In this document: one piece after another, positions 52,901 through 57,661 of the stretch
Layout: every line of letters begins with the position of its first letter
Position numbering within the stretch: the stretch's first letter is position 1
From: Rhyzopertha dominica
Taxonomy: Eukaryota > Arthropoda > Insecta > Coleoptera > Bostrichidae
Direction of reading: 5' to 3'
DNA: 64,000 nucleotides
Assembly (NCBI GenBank): GCA_025024175.1
Contig: QCXZ01000137.1
Coordinates: 74,152,680-74,216,679, forward strand
Program-made: the position numbers and the translations under genes
Notes under the pieces: model-generated
The model's input: only the letters and a program-made list of their open reading frames with translations
Databases searched by the model: none
What the model was told of the DNA's origin: nothing

Positions 52901-55900
52901 ATAAAACCCATAGTTTTTGAAATATAGACCACGTTTTCAATTTTTTAAATTATAAAGTTTACTGCTGCCGAAATATTTTCTTTAAATTTAAGTGTTTTCA
53001 TATTTTTATTATTATTAAATAGTTACAGTTATACCCAAAAATTTGCTAAAATATATCTAGAGACTTTTTTGTTGCAAATTTTATATGGATTACCATTTTT
53101 AATTAGAGCCATATTTACTGAAAAATGTGAAATTTGCTTATTTAAATTGTTTAAAAAACATGTTCTTAACAAAAATTTTTCTACTTCTTATTTTCCTATT
53201 AACGATGCAGATTCCAAAAAGATGTTCCTTTTTCATCAGCATATTTTCGTCTGACGCCTGGCCTAACATTATTTTTTTTATACTCAAAATATAAGATAAA
53301 CCTGGAGATGTTTCAAAAGTTTATCACAGTCTTTACAATCATTTTAAATGTTTGAGACTCGGTAGAACATTTAAAAAAGTTAGATTTTTTTAATAAACCT
53401 TATTTTAACATTACTAAGATTATTTTAGGAATGTCTGATTTATGAATATTGTTATGAGACAACTTTTTTGGCAGTGCTTCATAAAAGAAGTGATACTGTC
53501 TGGATCCGCACCTGTGCCAACATTAATAAATAAATCCAGATTTTGTGTGTTTATTGAAAGTTATGTGCATAGCTGTAATCCCCTTGTGTGTTTTTCGTTA
53601 GAACTCATTAGGAGTCTTTTTCTGATCGGTCTAAATAGCATTAACTCTTCTTTAGCAATATCATACTGGGGTATAAGGCAGTTTAGAAGACCATGTAATG
53701 GCAACATAGATCACACTACTGTGTTGTAAAAGTTACCTTATCCCCATTGTTTCAAGGTTTATATTAATATTAATTATAATAGTGAGAGAAATAATTATCT
53801 AAATGATGTGTTTGACTAATATATATACAAAATCCTGGTAATGGAAATTTACAATATATATCTAGCCCTAGATGAATGAATACATTCTTTTCTAATTAAT
53901 TTGGAATATTCTTCATGCTTTATAAATATTTTTGAATAAATATGCTTTATGCAACAGCCTGATAGGGTAAACAAAATGTTTAATTTTTAATTCCTTTTAG
54001 CACTGTATTTTTCACCAGTTTGAGGTGATCTTTTTCACTGCAATAATTTTAAACTACAGAGGAATCATTGCTTCTCTCCAACTACTACATAATTAATATA
54101 TAACATTAAATAAGAACAATTATTTAAACAATGGGAGAGCACTGATACCTCTGATTTGTAAATATGTCATTTTTCTTTGAATGTTTATTGTTAAACCCCT
54201 CTCACCACTAGCTAATATTAATTCTATAAACTGCATGTGTTGCATATGCCAGGTTTTATGTAAGTTTTATCCATAATGATTCCTTGCTGTTGCCATATTC
54301 ATGCAAATACAAAGAATTGTTGCTAGAAATGTAGTGCAACCTAGTAGTGTTTTACTTTTTCGTTAAAACGCACTTTGTTAAAGCGTACAAAGGGCATGTT
54401 TGATTACAGGCCCACGAGTAGAAGTAGTGGGGGTACAAACCAAAATAACAATGGTGTTGCCCTTCCTGTTGGTCTAGCAGACGATCAGGCTAAAGATTTT
54501 GACTTTGAAAAGACTGAAATGAAATATGACAGCACTGGTATGTTCCACTGGGGGCCAGCAAAGAATTTAGAAGATTGTCTATTGGTAAATATTACTATTA
54601 TTATTTAAAAAATTCTTGAAATTATGTACAATGTTTTACAGGATAGAAATCAAGCTGCCATGACAGTTTTAAATGGCCACGTAGTTGTGTGCTTATTTGC
54701 CGATCCCGACTCACCCCTAATAGGATTAAGAAATTTAGTAATGCCCCTTAGAGCAAGCAATTTTCACTATCACGAACTTAAACATGTTGTAATTGTTGGA
54801 TCTGTGGATTACATAAGGAGAGAATGGAAAATGCTTCAAAATTTACCAAAAATTTCGGTTCTAAATGTAAGTAACCATGAGAACTTTGCATGATCTTATA
54901 TAATATATTTAACATTCTTACTCCTAGGGTTCTCCATTGAGCAGAGCGGACTTACGAGCTGTGAATGTCAATTTATGTGATATGTGCTGCATCCTATCAG
55001 CAAAGGTGCCAAGCAATGACGATCCTACTTTAGCCGACAAAGAAGCCATCTTAGCTTCATTAAATATCAAAGCAATGACTTTCGATGACACCATAGGGGT
55101 CTTAAGTCAAGCAAATGGAGAACAAGGTGCAACAACTCCCTTAGGAAGCCCTATAGTTTTACAAAGGAGGGGATCTGTTTATGGAGCAAATGTTCCTATG
55201 ATAACAGGTATTTTTTATTACTAATATACTTGGTCATATTTCTTCAGCTATGTAATATCCCTGACTTGTCAGATTTGGAAGAAAGAAATTTTTTATTGAC
55301 TTTCTTTTAAACTTTTTTGCCATGATTTATATACTTTTAAAAGTATTTAGTGTTTTTGATTGCATATACAGGATGTAAAAGTGAAGCACAGACTAATGGA
55401 CTACTTGCACAAAAAAAAATTATGTGCTTAATTTAATCATTATGGTCATATAATTACGTGTGTATAGTATTTTTGAATTGTCTTTGTTAATACTGTATTT
55501 ATTTTGTGTTAGAATTTGAACCCATCATCTACGCGCCGAAACTATCACGTATCGCTGTGACGTCAGAATTGTACAAATAAACAAGTTAAAGGAAACGACG
55601 CGCGCCCATCTGCTTTTAAGCTCATTGCCACTCGTCAGTCGTTACGCGTTATTCGAGCTTTTATACGTTTGTTTACGTTTTGGAGTGTTTTTTTGTGCAC
55701 ATTTATTTATTTGCAGTCTGATATGGTGTATCGCACGTGCATAGTTCCGAAATGCAAAAGCACCACTATTGCTACTCCAGGGAAAAGCCCTCTTCCATTG
55801 TTTATGTTAAAATAGAACGAGAAACAAAATATACAACGAAATACACGTGCCACACAATACACATACAACTAACAAGTAACAATAACACGACCGCAACCAT

Positions 55901-57661
55901 AACCATTAACCAATAAATAACCCAGTGTTGCCAGCTGTTGAAGATGGTGCTATCAGAAATTTGCCAAAAAATTATCAGATTTTACATAAAATTATTAGAA
56001 ACCGCATATTTCCGCCCGGTAGCAAGTGTAAATAAGTAACAATAACAATTTTGGGATTGGATGAGACTATTATCAGATTGAAAGATATCAAATGAGGAGT
56101 GAAATTATCGTAAATTCCGATAATTATAATCAGACGTCTGGCAGCACTGGAATAACTAATGAAATTTGCCGTTCGCGGGCGTCGAGCATGCGCATAACTG
56201 TCTCTACACCTGTGACGTAGACGAAAATAACACGTGTTTTGTTGTCACTCGAAATTTAAAGGGCCAAGTGCAATTTTTAAATTTTATTTTTTTTGCATTT
56301 GCAATTTTTTGCAAGCGCTAACTTTTGGTTTGCGAAATAAACTTAATAATGACCACTGAATTTTGCCAGATTTATCCAAAAATAAAATTAGTGCAAATAG
56401 CCCATTCTGAATATATCTTGTAATTTCTGAACAATTGAGCAAAAACCATAAAAAGCAGTTTTGCTTATAAACCAGTTAAATTTTTTCATTGACATTATGG
56501 TGTCAGTTGGAGAGGAATTGAGTGCTTTTTCAGAAGCAAAAGACGAAATGTGAATATAGCTTTCTATTTATCAGAAATCAAGCAAAAACCATAAACATTA
56601 CTATTTTTCAAGTTTTTTACTCAAAATATATAAAACTTTATTTTATTTATTTAGCCAAAAACAGTTTTCCACATAGAGTAGCCTTATAGAAAGCTGTTGG
56701 TTTCAATTTGAAAATGTTGAATAATTTTCATTTCAGAGCTTGTCAATGACAGTAACGTGCAGTTTTTGGATCAAGATGATGACGACGATCCAGACACAGA
56801 ATTGTACCTAACACAACCATTTGCCTGTGGTACAGCGTTCGCAGTTAGTGTGTTAGATTCACTGATGTCAACGGTAAGCTTCCCACTCGCCTCCTAACAA
56901 ACATAACCCCTGTACATTTACAGACTTATTTCAACCAAAATGCCTTAACATTAATTCGATCGCTAATCACTGGAGGCGCTACACCAGAGTTAGAGTTAAT
57001 ATTGGCAGAGGGCGCCGGACTCAGAGGAGGTTACAGGTGATTCACATGTAATATCATCAAAATTGTAAAACTCACTGCATTTTTTTAGCACACCTGAAAG
57101 TTTAGCAAACAGAGATAGGTGTAGGGTTGGGCAGATTTCGTTATATGATGGACCACTTGCACAGTTTGGTGAAACCGGCAAGTACGGAGACTTATTTGTG
57201 GCGGCACTTAAGCAATTCGGGATGCTGTGCATTGGTCTATATAGATTTAGGGATACCAGTTCTTCATGTGATGCTAGTAGTAAGCGATATGTAATAACGA
57301 ATCCGCCTGATGACTTTCAGTTGTTGCCCACGGATCAGGTAAATATAAAATTAATTGATACAAATATAATTTTTTAGCTGGAAATTATTCAAAAAATGAA
57401 TGGCTTCTGCACTTTATTATTACATATTATATATTAAATATGTATACATAAGCAGTGTTGCATACTATATGTAATATGTAAAATGTGTGGACTCTATGGA
57501 ACTTGATTTTTTTCTTTAACGAGTGTTGTTTCCATTTTCAGGTGTTTGTATTAATGCAATTTGNCCCAGGTTTAGAATATAAGCAAGTTCGTGGTAAAAG
57601 TGGTACTGGACAAGGTAGCGGCACTGGAGGGGGTGGATCAAATAAAGATGACAACTCCTGA
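12501..57661 (+). CDS. slo: slowpoke BK channel alpha subunit, whole gene span (5' end outside window)
   Basis: Large-conductance potassium channel opened by voltage and intracellular calcium; a tetramer in the plasma membrane of neurons and muscle that repolarises action potentials and limits transmitter release (family knowledge). Joining the exons listed separately, choosing one of each exclusive set and omitting the two cassettes, gives 3171 nt, an uninterrupted frame of 1056 residues plus stop. The order seen is S1, S2-S3, S4 (RFLRALRLM), S5, pore with TVGYGDVY filter, S6, RCK1, linker, RCK2 with the calcium bowl [12 protein letters not shown], and a glycine-rich tail ending KDDNS. Insect Slo is about 1200 residues, so roughly the first 120-140 (S0, S0-S1 loop, start) lie upstream of the window. 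I found no such exon in 1-12500. At least 48 isoforms are possible from the exclusive and cassette exons alone. Confidence 0.97.
12563..13174 (+). other. slo intron after the S1 exon
   Basis: About 610 nt with GT-AG ends. AT-rich; I see no exon, repeat or RNA gene in it. Confidence 0.7.
13175..13271 (+). CDS. slo: slo exon: S1-S2 loop and S2
   Basis: 97 nt between tttttag and gtaagt. With the two carried bases it encodes [20 protein letters not shown] and then the S2 helix, through FMVYFFIR. The loop holds a glycosylation-type NNIT motif. A 63-nt intron separates it from the next exon. Confidence 0.95.
13335..13446 (+). CDS. slo: slo exon: S2 end, S3 and approach to S4
   Basis: 112 nt between gtttcag and gtaagt. 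It encodes [20 protein letters not shown], then the short S3 region [17 protein letters not shown]. It ends one base into the glycine codon that is completed by the next exon. The downstream intron (13447-15472) carries a Tc1/mariner-type element. Confidence 0.96.
13962..15435 (-). mobile_element. Tc1/mariner-like transposon with long terminal inverted repeats
   Basis: It starts cagggtagttacaaagtatggaac and ends with the near-exact inverse; TA flanks both ends (13960-13961, 15436-15437). The inverted repeats run about 250 nt (13962-14215, about 15225-15435), sharing cctatgggta, aaaatgcatttt, ctcgtttccgagatat and acacttgtacaatt. The core encodes, on the minus strand, a broken DDE transposase (14869-14612: [20 protein letters not shown] and [12 protein letters not shown]). 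It lies wholly in the intron between the S3 and S4 exons. Several Ns reduce certainty in the left half. Confidence 0.85.
15473..15624 (+). CDS. slo: slo exon: S4 voltage sensor, S4-S5 linker and S5
   Basis: 152 nt between ttacag and gtaaga. It encodes [20 protein letters not shown] with the S4 arginines, the linker [14 protein letters not shown], and the S5 helix [17 protein letters not shown]. All of this is typical of BK channels. It is followed by a 60-nt intron. Confidence 0.97.
15685..15852 (+). CDS. slo: slo exon: pore helix, selectivity filter and start of S6
   Basis: 168 nt (56 codons, phase 0 both sides). It encodes the turret [19 protein letters not shown], the pore helix [10 protein letters not shown], the potassium filter TVGYGDVY, and the S6 start [16 protein letters not shown]. 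The exon stops within S6, so each of the three downstream alternative exons supplies its own lower S6 and linker. Confidence 0.97.
16344..16744. mobile_element. small TA-flanked inverted-repeat element (MITE)
   Basis: 401 nt from cagggtgtcagaa to ttctggaacaccctg, flanked by TA on both sides, with short imperfect inverted ends (about 15 nt). No coding sequence. Confidence 0.6.
18880..19575 (-). pseudogene. Penelope-like reverse transcriptase remnant
   Basis: Minus strand, broken frames, in order: [37 protein letters not shown] (about 19500-19420), [19 protein letters not shown] (about 19315-19262), and [14 protein letters not shown] (about 19235-19195). These are consecutive RT motifs of Penelope-like elements. 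A short inverted copy of its 5' part lies at 18285-18345. Sequence to about 20180 may belong to it but is less clear. Confidence 0.65.
20499..20590 (+). CDS. slo: slo mutually exclusive exon a (lower S6 / C-linker)
   Basis: 92 nt between tttgcag and gtactt, entering phase 0 and leaving two bases. It encodes [20 protein letters not shown] then [10 protein letters not shown]. It has the same length and phase as the exons at 23618 and 28566, and all three are homologous, so only one can be used per transcript. It governs coupling of the gating ring to the pore. The cysteine after SKY replaces the glycine seen in the other two. Confidence 0.9.
20591..23617 (+). other. slo intron between exclusive exons a and b
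   Basis: It contains a copy of an interspersed repeat at about 21510-21640 (shared with 43815-43935) and a possible small inverted-end element at 22629-23200. Otherwise nothing recognised. Confidence 0.6.
22629..23200. mobile_element. possible inverted-end element (MITE)
   Basis: The left end (ggtgtgccacttaac) and the inverse of the right end (ggtgatttacttaac) share ggtg and acttaac at equal spacing, next to TA-containing flanks. The ends are short and imperfect. Confidence 0.35.
23618..23709 (+). CDS. slo: slo mutually exclusive exon b (lower S6 / C-linker)
   Basis: 92 nt before a gtataa donor. It encodes [20 protein letters not shown] then [10 protein letters not shown]. It is homologous to exons a and c with identical phase. 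Its acceptor is odd: the expected pyrimidine tract is replaced by a G/U-rich run (ggggtgtgtgggttggtag), which suggests regulated recognition. Confidence 0.9.
23926..24375 (+). repeat. left member of inverted repeat flanking the BEL/Pao remnant
   Basis: About 450 nt that reads as a diverged inverse of 27320-27746. Shared blocks include attaaatgg, ctagcggttttt, ttttggacctg, aaatgagatcaaa and cccacattaaaag, in the same order. Confidence 0.7.
24655..27460 (-). pseudogene. decayed BEL/Pao-type LTR retrotransposon
   Basis: Minus strand, reading from the right: a gag CCHC knuckle region (26836-26579: [26 protein letters not shown]); the start of RT (25756-25484: [20 protein letters not shown] then [18 protein letters not shown]); the RT active-site stretch (25321-25121: [18 protein letters not shown]); and RNase H-proximal sequence (25096-24662: [45 protein letters not shown]). 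The order and motifs match BEL/Pao. Stops and frame changes throughout; no direct LTRs found. It sits between slo exclusive exons b and c. Confidence 0.85.
27320..27746 (-). repeat. right member of inverted repeat flanking the BEL/Pao remnant
   Basis: Probably the retroelement's 5' leader in minus orientation. It is the inverse of 23926-24375 with scattered differences and small indels. Confidence 0.65.
27750..28565 (+). other. intron sequence before exclusive exon c
   Basis: No repeat, exon or RNA gene recognised. The last 60 nt are T-rich and end tctag at the exon. Confidence 0.5.
28566..28657 (+). CDS. slo: slo mutually exclusive exon c (lower S6 / C-linker)
   Basis: 92 nt between gcgtctag and gtgaga. 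It encodes [20 protein letters not shown] then [10 protein letters not shown], the version closest to the most familiar fly Slo sequence. It is the proximal member of the exclusive set, 734 nt before the common RCK1 exon. Confidence 0.93.
29392..29502 (+). CDS. slo: slo exon: start of RCK1
   Basis: 111 nt between gatctag and gttagt. It completes the arginine codon left by any of the three exclusive exons and encodes [20 protein letters not shown] then [16 protein letters not shown]. This is the first Rossmann-like strand-helix-strand of the calcium-sensing RCK1 domain. The donor gttagt is followed by a 9-kb intron rich in transposons. Confidence 0.96.
29503..33177 (+). other. left part of the 9-kb RCK1 intron
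   Basis: Mostly featureless AT-rich sequence. An inverted-repeat element is suggested at 31985-32845. A string cccagggttc-like pair (30105-30130) and aaatcaccctatata (31430) resemble isolated transposon ends but do not pair convincingly. Confidence 0.5.
31985..32845. mobile_element. inverted-repeat element, probable MITE
   Basis: 32145-32210 and 32660-32735 are inverted copies (shared core cgaatttcacagcggc and atgcgagta). Weaker inverse similarity continues outward to aacactacctta near 31987 and its inverse near 32830. No coding sequence recognised. Confidence 0.5.
33187..34665 (+). repeat. left terminal array of 153-bp units
   Basis: A diverged outer unit (33187-33338), eight full units starting at 33339, 33492, 33645, 33798, 33951, 34104, 34257 and 34410, and a partial unit from 34563. 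Units differ by only a few substitutions. Because 153 is 3 x 51 and no stop occurs, the array reads as a repeating 51-residue frame (one stop at 34080-34082); this looks like a by-product rather than a protein. Confidence 0.95.
34619..35053 (+). CDS. ORF in the foldback element core; USP-like C-terminal fragment
   Basis: A 144-codon ORF whose first 16 codons lie in the last partial repeat unit. The body contains [31 protein letters not shown], then [20 protein letters not shown]. The pattern of a hydrophobic strand, Y-x-L-x-G, then GH(F/Y)xAY and W-x-x-x-D resembles the C-terminal half, with the catalytic histidine, of ubiquitin-specific-protease-like (C19) domains. The cysteine half is not present here, so this is at best a terminal exon or captured fragment. 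It has a normal stop (tag at 35051-35053). Confidence 0.5.
   Translation: MCSFCAEMCRCQEVLHLICKNVYNLQQEIIAHINSHEKSTPCVNCSSPTIRENRLHTKIILIEILDTSLNIPELQLKSIPRQVAVENQIYVLRGTIPYFGSYTNESSFSSVGHFKAYCCRFNGKWEECDELHTKKMDLNEATLV
35612..36336 (-). repeat. right terminal array of 153-bp units (inverted)
   Basis: Inverse copies of the same unit, with the ccgtcaag landmark at 35720, 35872, 36025 and 36178 (spacings 152, 153, 153), then the diverged outer unit ending at 36336. More diverged than the left array and about half as long. Confidence 0.93.
36346..38493 (+). other. right part of the 9-kb RCK1 intron
   Basis: AT-rich with a (TTA)n microsatellite at about 37870-37950; nothing else I can name. A GC-richer patch at 38040-38230 has no open frame or recognisable motif. 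Confidence 0.5.
37870..37950. repeat. (TTA)n microsatellite inside an inverted pair
   Basis: About 80 nt of TTA/ATT triplets, with one ttg interruption. It is bordered by gttgtctgaataat on the left and the inverse attattcagacaac on the right, so the whole can fold back. Confidence 0.9.
38494..38599 (+). CDS. slo: slo mutually exclusive RCK1 exon, distal copy
   Basis: 106 nt between tttttag and gtacca. It encodes [20 protein letters not shown] then [15 protein letters not shown]. It is homologous to, and of the same length and phase as, the exon 302 nt downstream. 106 is not divisible by 3, so skipping or double inclusion would shift the frame. Confidence 0.93.
38902..39007 (+). CDS. slo: slo mutually exclusive RCK1 exon, proximal copy
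   Basis: 106 nt between gtgcag and gtaaat. It encodes [20 protein letters not shown] then [15 protein letters not shown]. It differs from its partner at about eight positions (EP/PP, L/F, Y/F, M/I, AV/PI, E/Q). The acceptor has a poor pyrimidine tract. Confidence 0.94.
39993..40145 (+). CDS. slo: slo exon: RCK1 core
   Basis: 153 nt, phase 0 both sides. It encodes [51 protein letters not shown]. The acceptor is tttctacag. The donor (aaa/gtaaat) opens a 51-nt intron that is itself open in frame, so the exon can be read straight into the next. Confidence 0.96.
40146..40196 (+). other. 51-nt in-frame, stop-free slo intron (possible exitron)
   Basis: Starts gtaaat, ends tttcag, with ctaac 20 nt before the end as a branch site. 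The length is 3 x 17, and it reads [17 protein letters not shown] in the slo frame. Removal gives the conserved protein; retention would insert 17 polar residues into RCK1. Confidence 0.85.
40197..40352 (+). CDS. slo: slo exon: RCK1 second half
   Basis: 156 nt (52 codons) between tttcag and gtaata. It encodes [52 protein letters not shown]. This is highly conserved BK sequence; splicing of the preceding 51-nt intron restores the family's usual YHNK-AYLL junction. Confidence 0.97.
40457..40569 (+). CDS. slo: slo mutually exclusive exon after RCK1 core, distal copy
   Basis: 113 nt between ttgcag and gtaagt. It encodes [20 protein letters not shown] then [17 protein letters not shown]. It pairs with the homologous exon at 43245 (same length and phase; 113 is not a multiple of 3). 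Confidence 0.93.
40570..43244 (+). other. intron between the two 113-nt exclusive exons
   Basis: About 2.7 kb, AT-rich, with no exon, repeat family or RNA gene recognised. Confidence 0.6.
43245..43357 (+). CDS. slo: slo mutually exclusive exon after RCK1 core, proximal copy
   Basis: 113 nt between atttcag and gtaagc. It encodes [20 protein letters not shown] then [17 protein letters not shown]. It is more GC-rich than the surrounding intron and closest to the common fly version. Confidence 0.94.
43879..44010. repeat. foldback repeat with about 54-nt arms; family member also at 21510-21640
   Basis: The left arm (aagtaagaatttagatggca...) and the right arm 43957-44010 are near-perfect inverses around a 24-nt loop. 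The left arm plus about 70 nt upstream (cacagcatagaactg...ccaaag) recurs at 21520-21640, so this is an interspersed family. Confidence 0.8.
44930..45185 (+). pseudogene. mariner transposase C-terminal remnant
   Basis: Plus strand, shifting frames: [18 protein letters not shown], corresponding to the mariner motif around the last catalytic Asp (HPPYSPDLAPxDY), followed by a stretch matching the usual QRFxxxEEV region in another frame. Several stops. Its left half may extend to about 44870. Confidence 0.65.
46087..46242 (+). CDS. slo: slo exon: end of RCK1
   Basis: 156 nt between ggtag and gtaaga. It encodes [51 protein letters not shown]. It joins either 113-nt exon by completing a glutamate codon. 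Confidence 0.96.
46360..46436 (+). CDS. slo: slo exon: cysteine-rich start of the RCK1-RCK2 linker
   Basis: 77 nt between tttttag and gtgagt. It encodes [20 protein letters not shown] then CKCKN, ending one base into the next codon. This junction is where insect and vertebrate BK channels insert optional exons (the STREX position in vertebrates, family knowledge). Confidence 0.95.
46671..46706 (+). CDS. slo: possible 36-nt cassette exon of slo
   Basis: The stretch sits between tattttag and gtaatt, is 36 nt (divisible by 3), and has the right phase to fit after the 46360 exon. It would read (L)[11 protein letters not shown] and rejoin downstream exons in frame. It begins with tggca, as does the constitutive exon at 49356. 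I do not recognise the peptide, and a chance open 36-mer is possible. Confidence 0.3.
   Translation, partial: WQFSNVTGPMI
47300..47374 (+). CDS. slo: slo 75-nt cassette exon in the RCK1-RCK2 linker
   Basis: 75 nt between a strong tttttttccag acceptor and a gtaggc donor, entering and leaving in phase 1, so it can be included or skipped without shifting the frame. With the carried base it encodes (Y)[19 protein letters not shown] then HNYLE. It lies at the STREX-like insertion site. The composition (methionine-rich, with one Cys) and its exact phase support a real exon; use in transcripts is inferred. Confidence 0.72.
47375..49355 (+). other. intron after the 75-nt cassette
   Basis: About 2 kb. 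It contains the small hairpin at 48684-48748, a few Ns near 48180-48235, and nothing else recognised. Confidence 0.6.
48684..48748. repeat. 65-nt hairpin with TA-type flanks
   Basis: agttagcttcacggataat and the inverse of attatccacgaagccgact form a stem with a few mismatches. It could be the fused ends of a pogo/Tigger-like element. Confidence 0.5.
49356..49406 (+). CDS. slo: slo exon: linker, [16 protein letters not shown]
   Basis: 51 nt between tacag and gtatgt, phase 1 both sides. With the carried base it encodes [17 protein letters not shown], nearly identical to fly Slo. Confidence 0.93.
50418..50444 (+). CDS. slo: slo 27-nt micro-exon in the linker
   Basis: 27 nt between an accgacag acceptor (with an upstream ttaac branch-like motif) and a consensus gtaagt donor. 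It has phase 1 both sides and encodes SEDFTNPYS. Fly Slo carries nine residues (beginning KDDEYS) at exactly this point between MVGRA and the [13 protein letters not shown] block, so length, position and acidic start match. It may be constitutive or optional. Confidence 0.75.
50957..51019 (+). CDS. slo: slo exon: linker, [14 protein letters not shown] block
   Basis: 63 nt between ttacag and gtataa, phase 1 both sides. It encodes (N)[20 protein letters not shown]. The proline-rich block is conserved in insect Slo. Confidence 0.92.
51969..52001 (+). CDS. slo: slo 33-nt micro-exon in the linker
   Basis: 33 nt between ctttgcag and gtaagt, phase 1 both sides. It encodes [11 protein letters not shown], aligning with the GDITRDRED region of fly Slo. 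It is separated by a 54-nt intron from the next exon. Confidence 0.85.
52056..52197 (+). CDS. slo: slo exon: Asn-rich linker, with NAGNAG acceptor
   Basis: 142 nt ending at a gtaagt donor. It encodes (S)[46 protein letters not shown]. The KQVxKVKPxVN core matches fly Slo. The acceptor is tagcag, so splicing three bases downstream (start 52059) would delete one alanine. Confidence 0.88.
52406..52471 (+). CDS. slo: slo 66-nt cassette exon in the linker
   Basis: 66 nt between ttttcag and a non-canonical-looking but valid donor at/gtacgc, phase 2 in and out. It encodes (R)[21 protein letters not shown] and would continue M-PTSRSSG. If the donor is not used, the frame reads MYA then a stop at 52477-52479, so read-through here would truncate the channel before RCK2. 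As an in-frame cassette it adds 22 residues. Confidence 0.75.
52472..54409 (+). other. intron before the RCK2 entry exon
   Basis: About 1.9 kb. It carries the hAT-like element at 52644-53514; the remainder is featureless. Confidence 0.6.
52644..53514. mobile_element. hAT-like element, non-autonomous
   Basis: The left end cagtagcggatcca and the inverse of the right end caggtgcggatcca agree at 12 of 14 positions. The flanking 8-mers tccctaca and tgccaaca agree at 6 of 8. CAGxGGCGGATCCA-type ends and 8-bp duplications are typical of hAT. No intact transposase frame inside. Confidence 0.65.
54410..54584 (+). CDS. slo: slo exon: end of linker, start of RCK2
   Basis: 175 nt between ttacag and gtaaat. 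It encodes [58 protein letters not shown]. The [11 protein letters not shown] motif marks entry into RCK2. The next intron is only 57 nt. Confidence 0.96.
54642..54866 (+). CDS. slo: slo exon: RCK2 first part
   Basis: 225 nt (75 codons, phase 0). It encodes [75 protein letters not shown]. It is nearly identical to fly Slo. It is followed by a 61-nt intron. Confidence 0.97.
54928..55207 (+). CDS. slo: slo exon: RCK2 middle
   Basis: 280 nt between ctcctag and gtattt. It encodes [80 protein letters not shown] and [13 protein letters not shown]. The [10 protein letters not shown] stretch is the least conserved part. Confidence 0.97.
55480..56280 (+). mobile_element. GC-richer insertion with a truncated THAP-like ORF
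   Basis: Within the slo intron 55208-56736. An ATG at 55723 opens a 30-codon frame, [20 protein letters not shown] and a short tail, stopping at 55813-55815. The C-x4-C start resembles a THAP zinc finger, as found in P-type transposases. The block contains tgacgtca (near 55558), gcatgcgca (near 56187) and cacgtg motifs, unlike the surrounding intron. It may be a dead transposon or a captured promoter. Confidence 0.4.
56737..56873 (+). CDS. slo: slo exon: calcium bowl
   Basis: 137 nt between tttcag and gtaagc. It encodes [20 protein letters not shown] then [26 protein letters not shown]. The run of aspartates (DQDDDDDPD) is the high-affinity calcium bowl of RCK2. The following intron is 50 nt. 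Confidence 0.97.
56924..57036 (+). CDS. slo: slo exon: RCK2 after the calcium bowl
   Basis: 113 nt between ttacag and gtgatt. It encodes [20 protein letters not shown] then [17 protein letters not shown]. The following intron is 52 nt. Confidence 0.96.
57089..57338 (+). CDS. slo: slo exon: RCK2 end
   Basis: 250 nt between tttttag and gtaaat. It encodes [84 protein letters not shown]. Confidence 0.96.
57542..57661 (+). CDS. slo: slo last coding exon and stop
   Basis: 120 nt after ttttcag, ending with tga at 57659-57661. It encodes VFVLMQF(x)[11 protein letters not shown] then [20 protein letters not shown]. The N at 57564 makes one codon ambiguous (gnc); aspartate is expected from the family. 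The glycine-rich tail ending KDDNS matches the fly C-terminus. Confidence 0.96.
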   Translation: MFVLMQFXPGLEYKQVRGKSGTGQGSGTGGGGSNKDDNS

